Source: Rhodocollybia butyracea (Eukaryota; Basidiomycota; Agaricomycetes; Agaricales; Omphalotaceae). Taken from it: a DNA stretch of 28,290 bases. The number at the start of each line of letters is the position of its first letter. The first letter of the stretch is position 1. The notes beneath the pieces were generated by a model. That model searched no databases. It was not told the DNA's origin and saw nothing but the letters and a program-made list of their open reading frames with translations. Made by a program: the position numbers and the translations under genes. This document shows, piece by piece, positions 20,000-28,290 of the stretch. The stretch lies in assembly GCA_015501585.1 (NCBI GenBank), contig JADNRY010000745.1, positions 1 to 28,290 on the forward strand, read 5' to 3'.

Positions 20000-21145
20000 A
20001 CAATACATGGATTGGTTTAATCTGGTTTAACCAGATTTTAAGTTGTTGACCTCTGGTTAAACTGAACTCATCTTGTTTTACGCGGGAGGGCCAGTGGGCT
20101 ACTCCAAAAAACCGCCTTCTTATGCAGCAGTTTTTCAAATTGGTTGGAGCAGATGACGAGTTGGATTGGTAGCTTCTTTCCCATTTTTGTTGTCCTAATA
20201 AGCATTGGAAAGATAGCCCATTTAGGGAATTATTGAGGTTTAGTGCCTGTGTACTCACTATGTACGTAAGTGACCGGACATTTGGTATTTTGGTGCAGTG
20301 TGGCTACAACTTACACAATTACTTGGGCAGTCATACTAATATCTGGAGTCTACATAAAATTTAGCATCCAATACACCTTTCACCTGAAGGATAAAAGGTT
20401 CCCTATGCCTGAATAGGGAAGACTTACTATTTCATTGCTGCAACAGATTGAGGCCTCATATTTGTATAGTTCTGGGCACTAGTATAGCTGTTTTTATCCC
20501 CTTTAAGCACCCAAGTTTTCTCAGACTTCAGAACCTGTTATATAGCCCTTGATGTAGTATTATCAATAACATGATGAGCTGTACAAAAGTAGTAACATTG
20601 ACATGGAGTGAGTGGCCTTTGGAATTATCTCTTTAACACCATCATGTTCAGGCTCAGCAAGTTCTTGATTCTATAGAAAGACCAGTTCAGATACAATCAT
20701 TCACAGCCATGATTGGCCAAACATCATGTATCCGGTTACTTTTGTACATAGCGAGTACTTCAAAAGCATCATATTTAGGTAAATATTTAGGGAAATATTG
20801 ATAAGTTTTGTTATATTTAGCCATAGGAGGGAAAAAGCTCTTAAGTCCACATCTAAGACCAAAAGTAAATTCATTTAGGTGTCTTATAGGTGGACTTAAG
20901 GGGGACAAGCAGGTGCCCGTTGGACGTATTCTTTTCATATCTATTGATTTGGACACTTTGGACTATTTTTTTGTTGTAGTTGCCGATCTGATGATGATGT
21001 CATGTCAATCTGGAACTGATAGTCTTCCAATGTAGCCTACTGATCTACTTACCAAGTTACTTACTAATACTTACAGACCTGGCAGACACCTCATAGAGTA
21101 CCATACTGTAGTATATTATATATAAGGCCAGGTACGAAGGCCAAG
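20000..21145. other. AT-rich gene-free region
   Basis: Short open frames occur on both strands, but none has a recognisable family, a good intron pattern or repeat-independent length. It holds leftover GGTTTAACC words at its left edge and one inverted repeat listed separately. Confidence 0.5.
20840..20900. repeat. inverted repeat (hairpin)
   Basis: CTTAAGTCCAC at 20840-20850 pairs with GTGGACTTAAG at 20890-20900. Imperfect pairing extends inward (CTAAGA against TCTTATAG), leaving a loop of about 23 bases. It may be a remnant of a small inverted-repeat element. Confidence 0.6.
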
Positions 21146-21147
21146 TA

Positions 21148-21536
21148 CTGTCCCATTTCAAGCAGTTTGTCAGTCACACGTCACAAAGGGTGTAAAATTG
21201 AGGAAATGTCACAGAGGTCACAGGTCACCGGGCCTCCTGACGAAATTGTAAAATGGACTGTCACACAGGCAAAATCCTGGGGACTCTTTCTTTGTTCCCA
21301 AAATCTTTGTAGGCTCTTCATTGTGACAAATAGGTCCTAAACATATGTAAAAGGTTGAAGAAACTACTTGTGTACTACATTGCCCTTGTAATTTCATGAT
21401 TTCCTGTGCATTATCTTTCCTCTGACCTGACGAAATTTTAAACAGGTCACAAGTCACAGTTGAAAATGACGAATTGAAAATTTCGTCGCGGCCATCACAG
21501 GTCACACCCCCTGACGAACTGCTTGAAATGGGACAG
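21148..21536. mobile_element. MITE, TA target duplication, 389 bp
   Basis: Ends are CTGTCCCATTTCAAGCAGTT on the left and its complement on the right. They extend to about 26 bases with one mismatch and are flanked by TA on both sides (21146-21147 and 21537-21538). Inside are further GTCACA and GACGAAAT inverted words. No transposase frame is present. The TA duplications point to mobilisation by a Tc1/mariner-like transposase, which is inference. Confidence 0.8.
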
Positions 21537-21538
21537 TA

Positions 21539-23399
21539 GTATAAGAGAGCATATACTTAGAGCACTTGTATTCCCAATCTCCTGTGGGAGCCTCGCGGCT
21601 CCACCACTGCGCCGTATACCTATGACAGCTTTTGGCCCTCAGTCATTCGACATCTTCGTGTTTCTCTGAGGGTAGAGAATAGTTTAGCTTTATGCAGTTG
21701 CCTTCCGACGGTTTCATTCAGTGTGTTCAACCAGTGGGCGTGGCTTGAGCAATGCTCACGAGGAACTTGGAAGGAGATGTGATAGTGGTATTAAGGCCAA
21801 GTGGCCATGGACTAGAACAATAGTTGCATTCTCTTATCCCTTTACACTGTATATACTGACATTACAAATCACATTGTACATGAGAAACGTTATCACTTCA
21901 CATCTTTCCTCTTCATTCTTTACCTCTCTTTTCTATCCTTTCTTTCTGCACCTCTGGACACGACCGCACAATAACTTCAGCAAACCGTGAATGGCTATCA
22001 GTGATTTCGGCACATCAAAAATCATTGGTAGCCATTATTACAAATTCAACCAGCTTCGCTTGTCAATGTTTCACGCACCAACACACCTGACTAGCTCAAA
22101 ATACATTTTTGCAGGACCCTCAGCATGTCCTCTGTCGATTCCACTCTTCAGTTTGGCCACGGGAAGGCTGTAACCGTTTTAGCGGTTCGGTTTATTCTCG
22201 GTATATTTTGTTCCTTAATTTTGATTTCTTTTGATTCTTGCATCACTTGATCACTTGCCAGCATGTATCAATCCAGCTTATCAACTCAAAATATATTTCT
22301 GCAGGGCCCCTATCATGTCCTCTTTCACTTTTGTATTTCAGTGTGAGCACAGATGGACTGTAGCAGTCAGATGGGTTCAGTTCTATTTTGTTATACTCTG
22401 TATTCCTATTTTTTCATTCCTGTTTGGTTTCTGTTTTCTGACTCCTCATTCTCCTGTTGTCCTCCCTTCCTCTCAATGTACCTCTCTCACCAGTACCCTT
22501 CACATGCTCTACAAACACTGTTCACTGATAGTGCCGCCCTAGTGGATTGTAAATATACTAACCAATATTATAGACTGCAGTAATGGCCTCTTAGATCCTA
22601 TTTTCACCAAGGAATAGATAAAATTACCTTTAGTCTACTACTGAGCCTGACATCGGTCAAAATGGTTTCTTTCAAAATGATTGTCTTGAAAAACTGCCCG
22701 AAATTTTTGGACACTCTGAATGATTGTCCTCAAAAGCAGGCAATTTAAATGATTGTCTTAATTTTGTTTTGAGAAATAACAATGCTCGAACACTCCCGTT
22801 ACGCGTTACGGATTGCAAAATTCCCCATGCTCGGGGGGTCGTGTTACGCGTTACGGGAGCATCCGGTTGTAATTATACAGTATTTCCCCCTGAATACATG
22901 TGAAGTAGCACTGTATGGCTTTAAGTCCATGATTACCGCGGAAGCGGCCCTAAGGATGAACTAAGATAATGGCCTTTTGCGGGAGCGCCTAATTCAGGCG
23001 GAAATCTTTTTACTCAAGTCAATCCATTCGGGCAAAAGGGGCGGAAATCTGTTTGGAGAAAAGTAGACATGTGGATGCATGTTAAGCGGTACACCAACAA
23101 CATAAAAGTGAGCCTTGCATGATCCTCACCACAGACAGCACGACAGACTTTTCCGGACAACTTAATTCATCACCGTAGTGTGGTCTGGCTATTCAGCGTT
23201 TCATTTTTGCCGACATGATTATGATTGTTCCTCAGATATTAGTCCCAATGTAATCTGTGTCACCTCTGAGCATCTCCTTGAGAATTTTGATCATTTGTCT
23301 ATCCGTAACACTCAAGAGAGGCGGCAGTACCTATTGTGAGACGTCTGCTGAAATAGTCATGATCCCAGGCCGACCTGTGCTAGACTTTTACAGGGTATA
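21539..23399. other. AT-rich gene-free region with scattered repeats
   Basis: No gene is supported on either strand. Two diverged copies of a segment, AACTCAAAATATATTTCTGC with downstream ATCATGTCCTCT, lie at about 22094-22136 and 22284-22326. The word AATGATTGTC recurs three times at about 22676-22765. Confidence 0.5.
22793..22859. repeat. inverted repeat with GTTACGCGTTACGG words
   Basis: CTCCCGTTACGCGTTACGG at 22793 and GTTACGCGTTACGGGAG ending at 22859 are both direct copies of GTTACGCGTTACGG and, nearly, inverted copies of each other. A smaller CCCC/GGGG inverted pair lies between. Its GC content and CpG density stand out against the AT-rich surroundings. Confidence 0.6.
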
Positions 23400-23579
23400 C
23401 ACTCCAAAAGTGGACAAATTTCTACGAGCAGAAAAGGACACTGATAGAAGCACGTGACTCTCGGTGGGCCATATAAGCTCGTGGGAAATATCAGGTGACT
23501 GTCGATATACCTTGTATAGAAACACGTGACTTTTCAGTCGACATTTCTGCTCAATTGAAATTTGTCCACTTTTGGAGTG
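23400..23579. mobile_element. small inverted-repeat element (MITE-like), 180 bp
   Basis: CACTCCAAAAGTGGACAAAT on the left is matched by the exact complement on the right. The pairing continues imperfectly through GAGCAGAAA, giving terminal repeats of about 33-36 bases. Two CACGTGAC boxes lie inside, at 23451 and 23523. No clear target duplication is seen. It ends 200 bases before the UbiA-type gene. Confidence 0.75.
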
Positions 23580-23778
23580 ACACCTTCTGTGATGTTGATC
23601 CGGCATGCCATTATGCTATGCAATTCTACTTGTATTATTGGATACCAGCCACATGTAGCTCAGACTGTATTCGATGCTGTAGGTGATTCTGGAATCCTTG
23701 CCAGTATTGATGATACTGGCGCGTATCGTCGCAGCGAATTTCCGTGATTCAGACGGGTGATATAATGAAGTGAATGCA

Positions 23779-24965
23779 ATGATCTTTAAGCAAGGCTCAA
23801 CGTATATCTCTAACATGCAGCCTCCGATGCTTCCAGCGGTCCAGAGATCTCTGCTAAGTGTGCAAAACACCATAGTTTATACTGACCTATCGCGCGCGCC
23901 GGCGCCGCTGCAGTCATCTTTTCCCTCTTTCCTTCTGGCCAGGCTACTTTCTTCAGCTTTCACCCAGGTCATGTATACCGCGATCCTCTTTACCTGGACG
24001 GACTACAAAACAATTTTTTTTCCCATTGTAAGCATCTCACTGTGAGGTTCACTTATTCCTTGAATAGCCATTGTTTTCCTATCAGATCTCATTTGCATAC
24101 GCTTCTGTCTCGGTACGCTCCACAGCCGTCTTTCTAAAGGCTTGTCTTTGGATTTGGATCCATCTCCTCCTTTGTAATGTATCCAACCAAGCCCGCACTG
24201 AGGTAGAGGATGCTACCAACCGTCCATGGAGACCCCTACCTTCTGGACGGGTTACCAACCTCCAAGCAATCGCCCTTCGTTGGGTGCTCGTTTTTGTTTG
24301 CATTGCTGTTTCCTCGGTTTTTGGGTGGCACCTCGTTGTTTCCACCTTAACGTTGATCTTCACCACATATATGTATGACGAGCTTGAGATCTCTAGCCAT
24401 GGTGTGGGTAAAAATCTTTGTGCAGTGGGAGGATATTTGAGTTTTGAGGTGGGAGCAGTCAAAATCATGGGTGAGCACGTCATCAACGTAATTAAGAAAT
24501 TTCCACTTCTCAATGGTGATTAATTTTCTTCCCTCATGTATACTGCCAGGTGAATCTACGACATTGAATCCAGCATCCACCCGAGCAATATACGTCAGCC
24601 TACTCTTGATATTCACAACCATTCATACCCAAGACTTCGCAGATATGGAGGGTGACTTGGCACTGGGGAGGAAAACATTGCCCATGTACGATCCGGAAAT
24701 TCCCAGGATAGCCACCATGCTCATCATTACTACGTGGTCTACCGTCCTGCCGATAGTGTGGGGAATTGGTCCTATTTCTACCGCGGGTTTTGTCGCATTT
24801 GGCAGTTACGTTAGTTTGAGATTCTATATCTGGCGGACGGCGGAGATGGACAGGAGATCGTATCTGATATTTAATGTAGGTTTTCTGCACGTGTTCATTC
24901 CTCTTTACCAATGCTTTTTTATAGATATGGCTAGTGATGGCCCATCTATTGCCGATTCAAGCTAG
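23779..24965 (+). CDS. UbiA-superfamily membrane terpene cyclase/prenyltransferase-like protein
   Basis: Exons 23779-24027, 24086-24470 and 24550-24965 join in phase to 349 residues (337 if the ATG at 23815 is used). Introns are 58 and 79 bases with GTAAGC and GTGAGC donors. The first polar motif is in VSNQARTEVEDATNRPWRP (Asn about residue 117) followed by LPSGRVT. The second, DFADMEGD at residues 240-247, is the DxxDxxxD motif that binds Mg2+ and diphosphate in UbiA enzymes. Several hydrophobic segments fit the usual multi-helix membrane fold. This pattern (NQ...EDxxNRPxRPxPSGR) resembles the fungal UbiA-type sesquiterpene cyclases, such as the fumagillin-pathway bergamotene synthase, more than the COQ2 quinone enzyme. 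Likely substrate is a prenyl diphosphate; the product is unknown. The convergent P450 downstream supports a role in terpenoid metabolism. Confidence 0.82.
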
Positions 24966-25425
24966 GGCTGGATGCATTTCGTGGTGATATCACACTGGCT
25001 AAATGAGTTGGGGATATGTTAACGAGCCTACAATACATATTTAAACATCGGTAAAAATTGAAGCAGTGACACTGCATCAATCATTTGTAAGTTTTGCTAG
25101 TTACGATAAGCTCACGATGAAACTTGCTATGTTTCGCATCCAGTTAAAGTGTTCTCTCGGATACACGGATGTTTATTGCTTAATTCCTCCGTCTTAAACT
25201 TTACTGTGCGATGGAGAGTGCTCGAAATGAATACAGCCGCGAATGCTCCTAAAAGATATTTCTATCGTGTTAAAGTGCCCCACTTGTCCCTGGACTATCC
25301 CGATAAATTAGATTCCATGTAAACCAGAAACCCCACATTCGAAACTCGTGCACTAAATTCAGAGACCTAACAACGGGGAAGCATGGGAACGTGGTACAAA
25401 GTGGCACTGGAACGGTTTAGGACTC
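24966..25425. other. short region between convergent genes
   Basis: About 460 bases separate the stop codons of the UbiA-type gene and the P450. The region is AT-rich and without open frames of note. It probably contains both 3' untranslated ends. Confidence 0.5.
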
Positions 25426-27372
25426 CTACAAAGGCACATGAGCAGACAAGTCTAAGGGGAATGCGGACATAGCGTACGGAACAAAACCGCATGCAAAATC
25501 GAGAGGCGGAGGCGCTCCGTCCGGGGTGATCTTGAATGTACTGAGAGTACGAGCTACAACGTGAAATATAAACGCATTGGCTATGTAGGCTCCTGGACAG
25601 CGTCTAGGTGGAGTCATTTATCCAGGAAAGAGAATAATCAAAGGGGTGGCTAACCTCCGTCCAAATCCATACAAAAGGTCACGGGGATCAGGAGGCGGGT
25701 TGCGCTGCATAAAGCGGTCGGGAATAAAATCAGCAGGATTCTCATAAACAGTCTCGTCATGGAGCATTGCCCTGAGGGAACAAACAAATCAGCTAGCGAA
25801 CATGGGGAAGATAAGCAATATTACCAAATATTTACAAGAATCCATGTCTTGCGCGGAATTCTCTGGCCACGATACTCCTCGTCTTGGTAATTACTATGCG
25901 TAGCAAGTGGGATGGAGGGGTTGAAGCGATGCACCTCTTGAACTAAAGCATTTATAAATGGAAGAGAATCCGCGTCTTGAGGTCCAGGTAGTCGATCCAA
26001 CCCAACGACGGTTGCAATCTCTTGGAAGGCACGCTCTTGAATTTGTTCGTGGCGTGCCATAAGTAAGATAAACGTCAAAATTGACCCGGACACCTGGTAT
26101 CTATTTCAGTCCAATCGGTGAGAGTAATAGAAAGTCTTCCTCTACCGTTTCGGTCCCAGCTGTAGAAGTATGATCGCACGGCGCAAGATATTCAAAATCG
26201 AAAATATAATTTGCTACTCACCGCTGAAAAGACTACCTGCAACATACATCACAATATCCTCCATTTCTGGCCCAAAGCCGGGGTTTGTCGAAAAATGAAG
26301 AAGACAGTGCCGCACAAAAGAATTTTGACCAGAACCCTGAGCCTGTGACATATTAAACGGAGGCATGAGAAATGTTTAATGAACCATCCACCATTTCTTC
26401 TTTCACGTGGTGAAAGGCTCCCCTTGTCAATGACAGGAATAACTCTTTGCCATCCGATGCCCAGCGTTGGAACCCGGCACCAGGGACCCATGACGGGACC
26501 CACCATACTGTCATTGTTATGAATCCAACATCATGAAAGGTCTCCGTGAACGGTCAGGGAAAGCTTACACAAAGGGTAGTTATCGACGGCCCATCGACCG
26601 GGCTGAAGGGCTTGACCAGTATGATGCATGATCTCTTGTGCGTCCTTTAAATATTTAGTATCCGGTGTTCGTCCGTAGGCGAGGCGAACAATAAATGTCT
26701 GCACATTACTGAAAGGCATAGATAGGTTAGGTGGCCGGGCGGAAGAGAATTACATAAATCACCTTTCCACGGTGTCGTAGAATCCCTGCTGCAAACGGAA
26801 TAAGTCATGACAGAGACAAAGAGATTGACTATCGAGGAGATCGCCCCAGACTGTCGAAATGTGACGCTTGCTCAGAGAGAAATGCAGAACGGCTCTCATT
26901 TTCTTGAGGCGTTCGCCATAGTACGTGAACCCGACATTGTGTTGCCGTCCAAGTAATTCGGCCATAGGGAAGTACGGGCGACAGGCAAAAGATTTATTCC
27001 TCGTCAAGAGATCATCAGCAGCTTCGCGCGTATTGATTACGATGACTGGCCGTCTCATGTGGGGTATGGTAATGAGTGCACCTATAATGATTGAGAAACA
27101 GAATGGATTGAAAATAGGAACCGTGCCCAAATACCTAGAGTTCTTGACCATCGTGCGTAGACAATCCACTGTGGCTCATGGGGCAGAATTTTTTCTGGAA
27201 TGTCTTTCAATTGAGGGGTATCTCAATCTTCTGAGGACACCACGCTACAACAAAGCTCACAGGGTGGTAGCCTTGAGGAAGATGTCCTGTACCGCCGCCA
27301 ATTTCGAATGGCGAAAAGTGTCCAAAGCAGAGCCAGTATAGCTCCCCATCCTTGCGGCCCAAGTTCTAGCAT
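25426..27372 (-). CDS. cytochrome P450 monooxygenase, ten exons
   Basis: Exons: 27372-27261, 27203-27135, 27081-26763, 26708-26569, 26507-26392, 26342-26222, 26159-26146, 26093-25825, 25771-25655 and 25603-25426. All join in phase through GT-AG introns of 49-62 bases, giving 484 residues. The N-terminus is a membrane anchor (WGAILALLWTLFAI then basic RNWRRYR), so it should sit on the endoplasmic reticulum. Motifs: VPSWVPGAGFQRW; AGTET of the oxygen-activating I helix (from residue 293); EVHR (ExxR, Glu350); ENPADFIPDRF; and FGRRRCPGAYIA with the haem-ligand Cys428. The hinge motif after RLPP is shortened: GPxGxPxxGN is absent, and an in-frame TGA there is removed only by the first intron. Substrate is unknown; the neighbouring UbiA-type cyclase suggests a terpenoid. 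Confidence 0.88.
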
Positions 27373-28290
27373 CTTGGAGAAAGAGGTACTGGCTAGAGTC
27401 CTGCGAATTAACAGGGGCCGAAATACTTCTGCCACGGCTTAAACCCTCAAACATATTAAACAAACATATTCAAGTCATATCCCATCGACAGGTAGATGGA
27501 TAGATTGATAGATACCTATTTACAACTCTGGGCGCGACACCTGCCGAGGTGAGTGGTTACGCAAAATTGGACTGGTTCAGATTAACAATGAGGTTACGCT
27601 TGGCATCGGAGCTTTCCTATGGAAAGCATAAACGGCACGTCAGATCATTTTTGATATGGCCGAACTGATAGGTCCGAAACGGATGTGGACCTCGAGCACC
27701 CGGTAATAAGTATTATTATGTAAATATATGTATTCATTGACATGCTCCCTTTATCAAATGAAAAGTTAAGAGTAGTAGGGCCTACCACCATCCTATTATC
27801 CATGCATGCATGCACGACCGGGGCTGGCTAGTTAGTCTGGCCATGAGGCCAGAAAAAAAAAAGTTTGACTTCTACCTCAAGGGGTTAAATTTTGACCTTT
27901 ATAGGCCAGGTAGATGAGCACGACACTGGTGCTTCAATTTAGCAACCATAATAGATCCTAAGTTATATGAGTGGTAAGCCCTACCTGCACTCAAGCAAGC
28001 ACTCAAGTCTAAAATTACTCGCTGATATGCAATATTTGGGTTTGACTGAATGTCCAAACAATGCACAGATGATGATTAATATGGGGCCTGTTTCTGACCA
28101 TTCAAGATGCCTCTGTGACATCGTGGTGAGCGAAGAAGGCAACTTGTGGGCTTCAAGGGGCTACTTGTGACCTGTAAAGATGCATGGAAAACAGATCCCG
28201 GTACTCACTTGTAGCTAGTGAGTGCCTGTAAGTATTTAATGCTTACAATCATAACCAAATGGCTGCTACTTGGCATGACCAAAAGTGTCC
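27373..28290. other. window end, no gene seen
   Basis: Presumed upstream region of the P450 up to about 27.5 kb. Beyond that, nothing recognisable. A short inverted repeat, GGTACTCACT...AGTGAGTGCC, lies at about 28199-28225 with a 7-base loop and one mismatched pair. Confidence 0.45.

Noticed and set aside
24082..24513. 143-codon minus-strand frame
   Set aside because: Shadow of UbiA exon 2, which has motifs and matching splice sites.

Overview
The window looks like nuclear DNA of an agaricomycete (mushroom-forming basidiomycete). The genes are cut by many short introns (about 42-100 nt, GTRNGT donors, YAG acceptors). The protein families seen are typical of Agaricomycetes: KDZ transposase, transposon-associated Ulp1 protease, UbiA-type terpene cyclase-like proteins, a many-exon cytochrome P450, and large families of unknown function. 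No database search was possible, so every family call rests on motifs read by eye.

Region 1 (1-14.1 kb) is dominated by mobile elements. It holds a 5'-truncated JmjC-like gene (+, 1-1193) with an intact HxD...H iron site. Next is a C48/Ulp1-type SUMO-protease-like gene (-, 4103-1710) with all four catalytic residues. A 2.6 kb stretch of degenerate repeats and LTR-like sequence follows. Then comes a chimeric, broken locus (about 7.2-12.1 kb) in which the N-terminal part of a dioxygenase-family (TET/JBP-like) gene runs into a 5'-truncated KDZ transposase. The transposase retains its D-D-E motifs but carries frameshifts, a stop and two long foldback elements (10502-11125). A second, more decayed copy of the promoter and dioxygenase gene lies at 12.25-14.1 kb. 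It is mixed with a duplicated fragment of the 5' end of the Ulp1 gene.

Region 2 (14.3-20 kb) holds two apparently intact, divergently transcribed genes. One encodes a 718-residue protein of an agaricomycete family of unknown function (-, 16620-14345). The other encodes a protein of about 604 residues with Pro/Val/Ala minisatellites and a possible HMG-box-like segment (+, 17950-19952). Their shared upstream region has three degenerate copies of a roughly 110-130 bp repeat.

Region 3 (20-23.7 kb) is AT-rich and gene-free. It carries two small inverted-repeat elements that look like MITEs: 21148-21536 with TA target duplications, and 23400-23579 with two CACGTG boxes.

Region 4 (23.7-27.4 kb) is a small terpenoid-type pair: a UbiA-superfamily membrane cyclase/prenyltransferase (+) converging on a ten-exon cytochrome P450 (-). 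Both are open across all proposed splice junctions. The likely division of labour is that the UbiA protein builds a prenyl-derived scaffold and the P450 oxidises it. The last 900 bp hold no recognisable gene.
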